A stretch of DNA of 36,485 nt from JBKEAR01 sp047972425 (GTDB lineage: Bacteria; Pseudomonadota; Alphaproteobacteria; JBKEAR01): NCBI GenBank assembly GCA_047972425.1, contig JBKEAR010000024.1, forward strand, positions 1 through 36,485, given 5' to 3'. Both the position numbers and the translations under genes were made by a program. Below the pieces are notes generated by a model. The model was not told where the DNA came from. It saw only the letters and a program-made list of their open reading frames with translations, and did not search any database. Below are positions 8,293 to 16,740 of the stretch, in pieces. The first letter of the stretch is position 1; each line of letters starts with the position of its first letter.

Positions 8293-9174
8293 ATGAAAAA
8301 AAATTTTTTAATGACATTCATCAATCACCTTATCATGATTATGGGCTGCTTATTTTTAATCATCCCTGTATGGCTGGTATTTGCATCATCCACCCATGCA
8401 CCCGAGGTTATTCACCAAAATGGTATGCAATGGACTATTGGTTCTATTGGTTTACAAGGATATAAAGAGGTTTTATCGGGGTTGGGCATTGTGAATGATG
8501 TTGATATTCGCCGCATGCTCTTAAACTCTACCATTATGGGGGTGGGTTTTGCCGTGGGTAAAGTGATTATCTCTATGTTGGCTGCTTATGGTTTAGTTTA
8601 TTTTCGCTTTCGGGGGGCATCGTTTATTTTTGCAGCCATATTTGCTACTTTGCTGTTACCGCTCGAGGTTCGCATTGGCCCATCTTACGAGGTGATGACC
8701 ATTGTGGGGAAAACACCAATCATCGGGCAATATATCGGTACCAATTCTTATGGTGGGCTGATTATTCCGCTGATTGCATCGGCCACGGGAACTTTTTATT
8801 TTCGCCAATTTTTTAAGGCAGTACCCGATGAATTATTAGAGGCCGCAAAATTAGATAATGCAGGGCCGTTCCGCTTTTTTAAAGATATTTTACTACCGCT
8901 CAGCCGTACCATGATTGCCGCGATATTCATTATTATGTTTGTTGTGGGGTGGAACCAATATATGTGGCCGTTGCTTATGACAACAAAAAGCGAATATACA
9001 ACCATTGTAATGGGTATTCAAAATATTATGACCACCATTAAAGAAACCAATGGGCCTGTGCCCCAATATCATCGGGCATTTGCTATGGGTATTTTGGCAC
9101 TCATTCCACCGGTTGCCGTTGTAATGATTTTTCAGCGTTGGTTTGTAAAAGGTTTATTAGAGAGCGAAAAATAG
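8293..9174 (+). CDS. ugpE: ABC transporter permease, UgpE type
   Basis: This MalG/UgpE-class permease has 293 residues from the ATG at 8293. I chose this start because it follows the G-rich Shine-Dalgarno; an earlier in-frame ATG at 8212 lies inside ugpA and would add 27 residues before the normal N-terminus (MKKNFLMTFINHL). About six membrane segments are visible, the first near residues 10-30. The coupling loop reads ELLEAAKLDNAGPFRFFKDI, and the protein ends in the expected RWFVKGLLESEK tail. It forms the second half of the membrane channel. Eight bases separate it from ugpC. Confidence 0.87.
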   Translation: MKKNFLMTFINHLIMIMGCLFLIIPVWLVFASSTHAPEVIHQNGMQWTIGSIGLQGYKEVLSGLGIVNDVDIRRMLLNSTIMGVGFAVGKVIISMLAAYGLVYFRFRGASFIFAAIFATLLLPLEVRIGPSYEVMTIVGKTPIIGQYIGTNSYGGLIIPLIASATGTFYFRQFFKAVPDELLEAAKLDNAGPFRFFKDILLPLSRTMIAAIFIIMFVVGWNQYMWPLLMTTKSEYTTIVMGIQNIMTTIKETNGPVPQYHRAFAMGILALIPPVAVVMIFQRWFVKGLLESEK

Positions 9175-9182
9175 GATAGATA

Positions 9183-10235
9183 ATGACAAAATTAGAATTA
9201 AATAAAATAGAGAAAGTCTACCCCAATGGTTTTAAAGCCATTCATGGTATCGATTTACAAATTCAGGCCGGAGAGTTTATTGTCTTTGTGGGGCCTTCGG
9301 GCTGTGGTAAATCGACCTTATTGCGCATGATTGCGGGCTTAGAGGCCATTACTCAAGGGGAAATGAAGCTGAATGATAAGGTGATTAACAAAGTGATACC
9401 GGCAGATCGAGATGTGGCCATGGTGTTTCAGAATTACGCCCTTTATCCTCATATGAGCGTATTTGGCAATATGGCTTATGGCCTTAAAAATCGAGGTTTT
9501 TCAAAAACCGAGATTGAACAGCGGGTGCAAGAAGCGGCCGATATTTTACAAATTGGCAATCAGCTGCAAAAAAAACCTCATCAGCTATCGGGTGGGCAGC
9601 GCCAACGGGTGGCCATGGGGCGGGCGATTGTGCGCCAACCAGAGCTATTTTTGTTCGATGAACCGTTATCGAACCTCGATGCCAAATTGCGTACCGAAAC
9701 CAGAGTGCAATTACGCAAGCTCCATGATGATTTAAATGCAACAACCATTTATGTAACCCATGACCAAGTAGAGGCCATGACGATGGCGAGCCGTATTGTG
9801 GTTTTAAATGCGGGGCGCATTGAGCAAGTGGGTACGCCGAACGAGCTTTATAATCATCCGAAATCGAAATTTGTAGCAGATTTTTTAGGTAGCCCAAGCA
9901 TGAACTTTTTTAACCCTGCATTTTTAGATTACGCACCGAACGATGCCGTAGAAGGCGGTATTCGCCCCGAGCGTTTGCATTTGGAACATACCCCCGAGCG
10001 CGATGGTACATTAAATGTGGTTATTGATTTTATTGAGGATTTAGGGGCAGATTATTTGTTGCATTGTGCCGTTAATAATGGGGAGCGTGTGGTGGTTAAA
10101 GCCCCGGCACGATTAGCTGAGCGTTATAGCCTTGGGCAGGAAATACCGCTTTATTATCGCAAAGATATTACCCATTTCTTCGATAAAGATGGCTATGCCA
10201 TACAATGGGAATATAACGGTAAAACGGTTATTTAA
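9183..10235 (+). CDS. ugpC: ABC transporter ATP-binding protein, UgpC/MalK type
   Basis: The 350-residue ATPase energises the importer. It shows Walker A GPSGCGKST (37-45), the Q-loop VFQNYALYPH, the signature LSGGQRQR (135-142), Walker B LFLFDE (155-160), the D-loop SNLDAKLR and the switch His in VTHDQVEAMT (193). The C-terminal 110 residues form the OB-like regulatory domain of the MalK/UgpC class (GGIRPERLHLE). Such ATPases may serve several sugar importers. It is the last gene of the operon; two hairpins follow. Confidence 0.93.
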   Translation: MTKLELNKIEKVYPNGFKAIHGIDLQIQAGEFIVFVGPSGCGKSTLLRMIAGLEAITQGEMKLNDKVINKVIPADRDVAMVFQNYALYPHMSVFGNMAYGLKNRGFSKTEIEQRVQEAADILQIGNQLQKKPHQLSGGQRQRVAMGRAIVRQPELFLFDEPLSNLDAKLRTETRVQLRKLHDDLNATTIYVTHDQVEAMTMASRIVVLNAGRIEQVGTPNELYNHPKSKFVADFLGSPSMNFFNPAFLDYAPNDAVEGGIRPERLHLEHTPERDGTLNVVIDFIEDLGADYLLHCAVNNGERVVVKAPARLAERYSLGQEIPLYYRKDITHFFDKDGYAIQWEYNGKTVI

Positions 10236-10259
10236 TCCAAAAAAGCTTTGATTTTGGAT
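10235..10259. terminator. Hairpin just after ugpC
   Basis: ATCCAAAA (10235-10242) and TTTTGGAT (10252-10259) form 8-bp arms overlapping the end of ugpC. The stem is AT-rich with only a weak T stretch in the downstream arm, so termination activity is uncertain. Confidence 0.4.
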
Positions 10260-10265
10260 AATAAA

Positions 10266-10296
10266 ATGCGCTGTTAAAATACTTTAAACAGCGCAT
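10266..10296 (-). terminator. Hairpin between convergent ugpC and the nusG operon
   Basis: ATGCGCTGTT (10266-10275) and AACAGCGCAT (10287-10296) form perfect 10-bp arms. On the minus strand the stem is followed by TTTTATT, which fits a terminator for the tRNA-Trp/secE/nusG transcript. The plus-strand side lacks a T run but may still help. Confidence 0.65.
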
Positions 10297-10320
10297 ATAA
10301 ATTCAATCATACGAAATGTG

Positions 10321-10659
10321 TTAATCTTCGTCTTTAAAATCCGGTAAAGGTTGCCCTTTGGCAAAGGCTTCGTTTAATCGGCGTAGGCGGTTCATCTCAA
10401 TGCGTGTTTTTTCGCTCTCGTAACGTAAATCCATTAAAGCAACAAACATTTCGGGGATAACAAGGCTGGTTACAACCGTAATGGGTAATGTTAGTAATGC
10501 CAAAACCGCAAAGCGCCACAAGCCTTGTACGGCAAAAGCGGCAATTGCACCAATGGCAGAGAATATAAAAAATAAAGCAATAACCCGTAGGCCCAAAGCA
10601 ATGAGTTTAGGGGCGAGCGGTTTGTCGAGATCTTTAAAATAACGTTCAATAAAGTTCAT
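10321..10659 (-). CDS. Small membrane protein, two predicted transmembrane helices
   Basis: I do not recognise this 112-residue protein. It has an amphipathic N-terminus (MNFIERYFKDLDKPLAPK), two hydrophobic segments at about 20-46 and 50-75, and a charged, probably helical cytoplasmic tail (ALMDLRYESEKTRIEMNRLRRLNEAF) ending acidic. A strong Shine-Dalgarno (GGAG) lies about 8 nt before the ATG. It sits 21 bp after nusG on the same strand, where rplK would be expected, so it is probably cotranscribed with secE-nusG. The layout resembles small DUF4282-type membrane proteins, but that is only a guess. Confidence 0.7.
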   Translation of the reverse strand: MNFIERYFKDLDKPLAPKLIALGLRVIALFFIFSAIGAIAAFAVQGLWRFAVLALLTLPITVVTSLVIPEMFVALMDLRYESEKTRIEMNRLRRLNEAFAKGQPLPDFKDED

Positions 10660-10680
10660 TTTTTATCTCCTGTAATTACT

Positions 10681-11220
10681 TTACGATAATTTTTCCACTT
10701 GGTTAAATTCAAGATCCACATTTGTGGAACGCCCAAAAATAGATACAGCAACTTTTAAGCGGGCTTTTTCAGAATCAACTTCTTCTACCGTTGCATTAAA
10801 GGATTGGAACGGCCCGTCAATAACCCGAATTTGCTCGCCAATCTCAAAGCTAATGGCATATTTGGGTTTTTCGATACCTTCTTGAATTTGGTTTAAAATA
10901 TGCTCGGCTTCGCTATCGCTAATGGGTGTAGGGCGTTTGCCATGGGCTTCGCCTAAAAAACCGCTTACACGTGGGGTCGATTTCACTAAATGCCAAGTTT
11001 CATCGGTCATTTCCATACGCACCAACACATAACCCGGAAAAAACTTACGCTCGGCATTCACTTTTTTACCGCGGCGTAACTCAACAACTTCCTCAGCCGG
11101 TACTAAAACTTGCTCAATTTTATCTTCTAAGCCTTGGCGAACCCGCTGGTCTCTTATGGTTTCGGCCACTTTTTTTTCAAAGCCGGAATAAGCCTGTACA
11201 ACATACCAACGTAGTGCCAT
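10681..11220 (-). CDS. nusG: Transcription elongation/antitermination factor NusG
   Basis: NusG binds the RNA polymerase clamp to suppress pausing and couples polymerase to Rho and the ribosome. The 179-residue protein has the NGN domain from RWYVVQAYSGFEKKVAETI onward, including FFPGYVLVRMEM and TPRVSGFLG, and a C-terminal KOW domain (IGEQIRVIDGPFQSFNATVEEVD). Length and order are normal. Its ATG overlaps the secE stop by one base (TAATG), so the two are translationally coupled. The next gene downstream is not rplK. Confidence 0.97.
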   Translation of the reverse strand: MALRWYVVQAYSGFEKKVAETIRDQRVRQGLEDKIEQVLVPAEEVVELRRGKKVNAERKFFPGYVLVRMEMTDETWHLVKSTPRVSGFLGEAHGKRPTPISDSEAEHILNQIQEGIEKPKYAISFEIGEQIRVIDGPFQSFNATVEEVDSEKARLKVAVSIFGRSTNVDLEFNQVEKLS

Positions 11221-11414
11221 TATTTACCCCCTAATCCATAAAGAACATCTAAAATTTCGCGCGCCGAAAGGTCAACAACCAAAAAGAAGAACATAGCAAT
11301 TGTTACCATAACCAAAACCATTGCGGTCGAGATTAATGTTTCTCTGCGGGTAGGCCATGTTACTTTTCTTAATTCGGCCTCAACTTGGCGAATAAACTTC
11401 ATTGGCGAGATCAT
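11220..11414 (-). CDS. secE: Preprotein translocase subunit SecE
   Basis: The 64-residue protein is the short single-helix form of SecE that clamps the SecY channel. It shows the conserved amphipathic part FIRQVEAELRKVTWPTRRETL followed by one membrane helix (about 29-50) and a short tail. AGGAAG lies about a dozen bases before the ATG at 11414, which favours this start over the internal Met5. It is preceded by tRNA-Trp and overlaps nusG by one base. Confidence 0.95.
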   Translation of the reverse strand: MISPMKFIRQVEAELRKVTWPTRRETLISTAMVLVMVTIAMFFFLVVDLSAREILDVLYGLGGK

Positions 11415-11532
11415 CTTAAAAAATACTTCCTATATAATTTCCATTCTATCATTTTTACCTTGGTATTTACCCTTTGGCAAAAATAAACTAAATAAAAGGC
11501 CGAATGCAACCAAAGCACCCGACCTTATAAAT

Positions 11533-11608
11533 TGGCACGGGTGGAGAGACTCGAACTCCCGGCACTCGGTTTTGGAGACCGATGCTCTACCAACTGAGCT
11601 ACACCCGT
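11533..11608 (-). tRNA. trnW: tRNA-Trp (anticodon CCA)
   Basis: The reverse strand folds as a 76-nt tRNA. The acceptor stem is ACGGGTG with CACCCGT, the D arm is GCTCAGTTGGTAGAGC, and the anticodon stem-loop TCGGT-CTCCAAA-ACCGA gives anticodon CCA. The T arm contains GTTCGAGTC, the discriminator is G and the 3' CCA is encoded. It precedes secE and nusG as in many proteobacteria. Confidence 0.97.
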
Positions 11609-11659
11609 ATAGTTTTGCGCAGCTATAATTAGCGGATTTTTCTGCACTCGTAAAGTAAA

Positions 11660-11687
11660 AAATTACATCATCAGCAATTTATGTCAA
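11660..11687 (-). promoter_or_regulatory. Predicted promoter of tRNA-Trp/secE/nusG
   Basis: On the minus strand a perfect TTGACA (plus-strand 11682-11687) is followed after 16 bp by TAATTT (11660-11665). This would start RNA about 45 nt before the tRNA 5' end. Confidence 0.5.
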
Positions 11688-11770
11688 GTGATTGTTTGTT
11701 TTTGCCTTGTTTTATATAACAGATGCGATAAAATACGCTTTTTCACACAACAAAGAAGATACATAATCAC

Positions 11771-12808
11771 TTGAGCAACAAACAGCAAGCGCTTGGCTGG
11801 AGTCAGTTTTTTCAATCCCAATGCACAGAATCAGAGCTGAATAATTTTCAGTTTGCACGGATTTTTGCCATGCAAAAAGAATCTGTTTTATTAAAAACAA
11901 TAGAAGATGAATTTTGGATTCCGCTATCGGGTACAATGCGCAGTTCCGATCCGTTTGTGGTTGGCGATTGGTTTTTATTTGATGCCCAACAGCAAAAAAT
12001 TATACGCAGGCTTAACCGCAAAAGCCTATTTAAGCGGGTGACATCGGCCAAACATTTATATATTCAGCTGATTGGTGCGAATATTGATACTTTATTCATT
12101 GTGACTTCTTGTAATGATGATTTTAATCTGAACCGTTTAGAACGCTATTTAACCTTTGCCAATGATGCCCAAACCCAAGCGGTGATTATTGTGACCAAAA
12201 GTGACTTATGTGCCGATATCACACCCTATAAAGAAGCCCTTAAAGAATTGGGCGATATGGATTATGCATTTGTTAACGGCTGCAATGCCGAGAGCCTAAA
12301 ACCGTTACAACAATGGTGCGGGGTGGGGCAAACTATTGCACTTATGGGGTCATCGGGTGTGGGTAAATCCACCATTGTTAATACGCTGATGGGCGATGAT
12401 ATTCAGCTAACAGCCGATATTAGAGCCGATGATAGCAAAGGCCGCCATACCACTACCCATCGCTCTATCCATAGCCTTAAAGATGGCGGATTATTGCTTG
12501 ATAGCCCGGGGATAAGGGAGCTGCAAACTCTTGCGACCCAAGAGGCTGTAGATGCCACATTTGGCGATATTGTCACTTTGGCGCATAATTGCCAATTTAG
12601 AGATTGCAACCATGATACCGAGGTTGGTTGTGCGGTTAAAGCCGCTATTGCCGAGCATCAATTAAGCCAAAGACGTTTTGATAATTATAAAAAATTATGT
12701 TTTGAAAGCGCGCGGGCGAATCAAATGCTCGATAAACGCTTAAAAAGCGAACGCCAAACATCAAAATATCGCCAATCCAACAAGGTAAAATATAAGCAGC
12801 TTAAATAA
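11771..12808 (+). CDS. rsgA: Ribosome small-subunit biogenesis GTPase RsgA
   Basis: RsgA is a circularly permuted GTPase that checks late 30S assembly. The 345-residue protein has an N-terminal OB fold, the G4 motif VTKSDL (141-146) before the P-loop GSSGVGKST (193-201), G2 GRHTTTHR (224-231), G3 DSPGIRE (244-250), and a zinc site of C274, C279, H281 and C287 followed by a basic tail. The start is a TTG at 11771: the nearest in-frame upstream ATG (11723) runs into a stop at once, and the next internal Met (34) would delete the OB fold. A purine-rich AAGAAG lies upstream. Confidence 0.95.
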   Translation: MSNKQQALGWSQFFQSQCTESELNNFQFARIFAMQKESVLLKTIEDEFWIPLSGTMRSSDPFVVGDWFLFDAQQQKIIRRLNRKSLFKRVTSAKHLYIQLIGANIDTLFIVTSCNDDFNLNRLERYLTFANDAQTQAVIIVTKSDLCADITPYKEALKELGDMDYAFVNGCNAESLKPLQQWCGVGQTIALMGSSGVGKSTIVNTLMGDDIQLTADIRADDSKGRHTTTHRSIHSLKDGGLLLDSPGIRELQTLATQEAVDATFGDIVTLAHNCQFRDCNHDTEVGCAVKAAIAEHQLSQRRFDNYKKLCFESARANQMLDKRLKSERQTSKYRQSNKVKYKQLK

Positions 12809-12877
12809 TTTTTAGTATTCTATTTACGTTTTTCTATTATGATGTAAAGCATAACAAAATTCGATATAGGCGTAAAA

Positions 12878-14074
12878 ATGACGAATACCCTCTTAAATGA
12901 GCTGACAGACTATCCTTTTGCCCGCTTACGTAACTTGCTTAATGATTGCACGCCGCCAAAAGATTTAAAAGCTTTGGTGATGTCTATTGGCGAGCCCCAA
13001 ATGCAACCGCCCAAAATATTGGCAGAAGGCCTAAATGCCCATAAAGATATATGGAATAAATATCCCAATATGGCCGGAACCCCCGAATTACGCACAGCCA
13101 TTGGGCAATTTTTAGATGCTCGTTATGGGCTAAATGGTTTAGATTTCGATGCCCAAAGCCAAATTATTCCGGTAAACGGAACAAGGGAAGGTTTATTTAT
13201 GTTGGGCATGTTATGCCTTAATAAGCAGGGTAGGGAAAGACCGATTGTTCTGATGCCCAATCCGTTTTATCAGGTTTATCATGGGGCAAGCGTAATGAAC
13301 GGAGCCGAAACTTATTTTTGTGCGGCCGATGCGCAAAATAATTTTCAGCCCGATTATACCAAACTACCCAAAGAAATTTTAGTGCGCACCCAATTGGCCT
13401 ATATTTGCAGCCCATCTAACCCCCAAGGGGCATTAATGGGGTTAGAGCAAATGAAAGCCCAGCTCGCTTTAGCCCGCACATATGGTTTTACTTTGGTGGT
13501 GGATGAATGTTATTCGGAAATTTATCGCAATCAACCACCCATTGGCGGCCTAGATGCGGCTAAAGCTTTGGGTTCGTCGCTTGATAATTTATTGGTTGTC
13601 AATTCATTATCTAAGCGCTCTTCTGCTGCCGGGTTGCGCTCGGGTTTTGTGGCAGGGGATAAAAATTTAGTGCAGTTTATGTTACGCTTGCGCAATTATG
13701 GCGGGGCGGTATTGCCGGGGCCCATACAAGCAGCATCGGCACAATTATGGGCGGACCAAACCCATGTGGCAGCCAATCGCAAGGCTTATAATCAAAAATT
13801 TGCTATTGCGGCCGAAATCTTAAAGGATTGGCCCAATTTTAAAATACCCAAAGGTGGGTTTTTCCTGTGGCTTCCGGTAAAAGATGATGAAAAAGCGGCC
13901 AAATATCTGTGGCAAAACCAAGCTTTGCGTATATTACCGGGCAGTTATTTAAGCCGCGAAGTCAATGGCATAAATCCGGGTAAAAAATATATTCGGGTGG
14001 CAATAGTTCATGATGATGCGCTTATTCACGAAGGATTAACCCGATTACGCTATGCTATGGATGCAATAATTTAA
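12878..14074 (+). CDS. dapC: PLP-dependent aminotransferase, DapC-like (succinyldiaminopimelate transaminase)
   Basis: The 398-residue fold-type I class I/II aminotransferase has the PLP-site residues Asn181 (SPSNPQGA), Asp209 and Tyr212 (VVDECYSEIY) and the Schiff-base Lys246 (NSLSKRS), with the phosphate-binding Arg in GLRSGF. The N-terminus (YPFARLRNLLND...SIGEPQ) and the CSPSNPQG context resemble DapC of proteobacteria, which makes N-succinyl-LL-2,6-diaminopimelate for lysine and peptidoglycan. Other substrates in this broad class are possible. It starts 69 bp after rsgA and ends 15 bp before ftsK, so it may be cotranscribed with ftsK-lolA. Confidence 0.82.
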   Translation: MTNTLLNELTDYPFARLRNLLNDCTPPKDLKALVMSIGEPQMQPPKILAEGLNAHKDIWNKYPNMAGTPELRTAIGQFLDARYGLNGLDFDAQSQIIPVNGTREGLFMLGMLCLNKQGRERPIVLMPNPFYQVYHGASVMNGAETYFCAADAQNNFQPDYTKLPKEILVRTQLAYICSPSNPQGALMGLEQMKAQLALARTYGFTLVVDECYSEIYRNQPPIGGLDAAKALGSSLDNLLVVNSLSKRSSAAGLRSGFVAGDKNLVQFMLRLRNYGGAVLPGPIQAASAQLWADQTHVAANRKAYNQKFAIAAEILKDWPNFKIPKGGFFLWLPVKDDEKAAKYLWQNQALRILPGSYLSREVNGINPGKKYIRVAIVHDDALIHEGLTRLRYAMDAII

Positions 14075-14089
14075 GGTAAAGGACAAATA

Positions 14090-16723
14090 ATGGCACAAAC
14101 CCGCCAAAAAAGAAGCGAAGAAAAACGGATTATATCACCGGCATTTTCTCAGTTTATCCAACATCGGATTATGGAGATTATGGGTGTATGTTTATTGCTT
14201 TTAGCCATCATGTTGGCTGTGGCTTTGCTTACCTATAATGCCCTTGACCCTTCGGCCAATTTTTCGGCCAATATCAAACCTAAAAACTGGTTGGGCTCAT
14301 TTGGTGCTTATGTGGCCGATGGCCTGTGGCAATGGTTTGGTTATAGCGCTTATTTATTTGTTGCTGCCTTAATAGCCTATGGCATACGTTATGTGCGCGA
14401 TTTAGGTTTGCCGGGTTGGATGCGCCTTCGCCCCTTATTGCTTATTCCTTCAATTGCGGGTATTGCGGCTATATTATCGTGGCTCACCCCCGAAACCCCC
14501 CATGCCGACCCATTTGTTACCAACCATTTTGGCGGCGTTATCGGCGATATTGTTGCTAAAAATTTGGGTGGCAATTTAGATGTTTTTAACAGTATTCCTT
14601 CAGTCCTTATCTTTGTTGGTACATTAATTGTTACAGTAATATTAACGGCTTATGCCCTTATTTTACCATTCTCTTTTTGGAAGTCATGGTCGGCAAAAGC
14701 CAAAAATGCATTATTGTTCCTATTTGCCAAACGCAAGGATACCGCGGAGCCAGAAGATTCATTAGTGGTTTCTAAAAGTGATGATGAAGAATATATTGAG
14801 AACAAAAAATTGTTTAATTTTAGTTGGTTATCATCAGTTGGTCATAAAGCCAAAAACTCGATGAACCGCTTTAAGCGCATTGACCCTGAAGATACAGATG
14901 ATGCCGAAACGAAAGCTGAAACACCAGTAGAAAAACGTGTATCACCTTCTATTGTGCAAACTTCAGCCCCTCAACCTAAGGTTGTACAGCGGGATGATTT
15001 TTCGGTTATGCCGGCATCGGAAGTAGAAGATGATTTTGATGATGATGACGAAGATATAGATGATGTTTTTGCCGAAGCACCGCCATTACCATCCCAAAAT
15101 ATCCAATCCCTAGCAACTAAAGCGCCACCACAACCCAAACCAGCTGCACCAGTTGAGCCAAATACGGATAATAAAGTAGCAATTCAGGTGGATCCAAAAC
15201 GGACATATAAGTACCCAACCCTGAATATGTTGGACGAAGCCCCGCTAAAAGCGGATAAAGATCCCGAGCAAATTAAGCGCTTAGAAGAAAATGCCAAACG
15301 CCTCGAGCAAACCTTGGCCGAGTTTGGCGTAAAAGGGGAGATTGTCTCGGTTCGCCCGGGGCCTGTTGTAACCCTTTACGAGCTTGAGCCCGCACCCGGC
15401 ACACGTACCAGCCGTGTGGTTGGCTTGGCCGATGATATTGCGCGGCAAATGCTCGTAGCCTCTGTGCGGGTTGCAGCCGTGCCGGGCAAAAATGTGATTG
15501 GTATTGAGCTCCCTAATGATAAGCGCGAAACCGTATGGTTACGCTCGCTCTTTGAGCATGAAAGCTTCCGCCAAGCCAAAGGTAAGCTCGCTATTGCTTT
15601 AGGTGAGGATATCGGCGGTGAACCCATGGTGGTCGACCTTGCCAAAATGCCCCATCTCCTCATTGCGGGTACAACAGGTTCGGGTAAATCGGTTGCGGTA
15701 AATACTATGATTTTATCGCTGCTTTATCGCCTTAAGCCAGAGGAATGCCGCCTAATTATGATTGACCCTAAAATGTTGGAGCTTTCGGTATACGAGGGTA
15801 TCCCCCATTTGTTAACCCCTGTGGTAACCGACCCAATGAAGGCTGTTGTCTCCCTTAAATGGGCAGTACGCGAGATGGATGATCGCTATCGCAAAATGGC
15901 TAAAATGGGCGTGCGTAATATTGCCGGTTATAATGCCCGCATCAAAGAGGCCATAGCCAAGGGTGAAACCCTAACGAAAGATATCCAAACCGGCTTTGAT
16001 GAAAGCGGCCACCCGATTACGGAATCCGTACCTTTAGATATGGATTTAATGCCATATATTGTCATTCTTATTGATGAGGTGGCCGATTTAATGATGATGG
16101 GTGGCAAGCAGGATATTGAAATTGCCGTGCAACGCCTTGCCCAAAAAGCACGGGCAGCGGGCTTACATGTGATTATGGCCACACAACGCCCATCGGTAGA
16201 TGTTATTACCGGTACCATTAAGGCCAACTTCCCAACCCGTATCAGCTTTGCGGTAACATCGCGCATTGACTCGCGCACCATTTTAGGCGAGCAAGGGGCG
16301 GAGCAACTTTTGGGTATGGGCGATATGCTTTATATGGCCGGCGGCGCACGCATCGACCGTGCGCACGGGCCTTTTGTATCCGATGAAGAGGTGGAAGAAA
16401 TTGCCAATCATATCCGCGCGCAAGGCAAGCCGCAATATGTATCGGCCGTTACCGAAGATGTCAATGAAGACGGTAGCCCGGTTGGGGCAGCGGGGGGTGC
16501 AGGCAATGCATCGGATAAAGATGAATTATACGACCAAGCTTTAGCCATAGTTTTAAGAGAAAATAAAGCTTCAACCAGTTTTATCCAACGCCAATTGGCT
16601 ATAGGATATAATCGGGCGGCACGGATTATTGAGCAAATGGAAGGCGATGGTGTTATATCGCCGGCCGATAGAGTTGGCCGCCGTACGGTATTAATTGAGG
16701 ATCATACACAAGGTGATATTTAA
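14090..16723 (+). CDS. ftsK: DNA translocase FtsK
   Basis: FtsK anchors at the septum and pumps DNA to clear the chromosome and activate XerCD at dif. The 877-residue protein has about four membrane helices in the first 200 residues, an acidic, Pro-rich linker (about 220-385, with a run of Asp/Glu near 300-320), then the RecA-like motor with Walker A GTTGSGKS (527-534) and Walker B VILIDEVADLMM. The C-terminal winged-helix gamma domain (DELYDQALAIVLRENKAST onward) reads the polar guide sequences. The length is normal for alphaproteobacteria. lolA follows after 17 bp. Confidence 0.97.
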   Translation: MAQTRQKRSEEKRIISPAFSQFIQHRIMEIMGVCLLLLAIMLAVALLTYNALDPSANFSANIKPKNWLGSFGAYVADGLWQWFGYSAYLFVAALIAYGIRYVRDLGLPGWMRLRPLLLIPSIAGIAAILSWLTPETPHADPFVTNHFGGVIGDIVAKNLGGNLDVFNSIPSVLIFVGTLIVTVILTAYALILPFSFWKSWSAKAKNALLFLFAKRKDTAEPEDSLVVSKSDDEEYIENKKLFNFSWLSSVGHKAKNSMNRFKRIDPEDTDDAETKAETPVEKRVSPSIVQTSAPQPKVVQRDDFSVMPASEVEDDFDDDDEDIDDVFAEAPPLPSQNIQSLATKAPPQPKPAAPVEPNTDNKVAIQVDPKRTYKYPTLNMLDEAPLKADKDPEQIKRLEENAKRLEQTLAEFGVKGEIVSVRPGPVVTLYELEPAPGTRTSRVVGLADDIARQMLVASVRVAAVPGKNVIGIELPNDKRETVWLRSLFEHESFRQAKGKLAIALGEDIGGEPMVVDLAKMPHLLIAGTTGSGKSVAVNTMILSLLYRLKPEECRLIMIDPKMLELSVYEGIPHLLTPVVTDPMKAVVSLKWAVREMDDRYRKMAKMGVRNIAGYNARIKEAIAKGETLTKDIQTGFDESGHPITESVPLDMDLMPYIVILIDEVADLMMMGGKQDIEIAVQRLAQKARAAGLHVIMATQRPSVDVITGTIKANFPTRISFAVTSRIDSRTILGEQGAEQLLGMGDMLYMAGGARIDRAHGPFVSDEEVEEIANHIRAQGKPQYVSAVTEDVNEDGSPVGAAGGAGNASDKDELYDQALAIVLRENKASTSFIQRQLAIGYNRAARIIEQMEGDGVISPADRVGRRTVLIEDHTQGDI

Positions 16724-16740
16724 AGCTAAAGGATATATAA

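Noticed and set aside
9484..9897. Minus-strand open frame of 137 codons within ugpC
   Set aside because: It lies wholly opposite a well-supported ATPase gene and its product has no recognisable domain.
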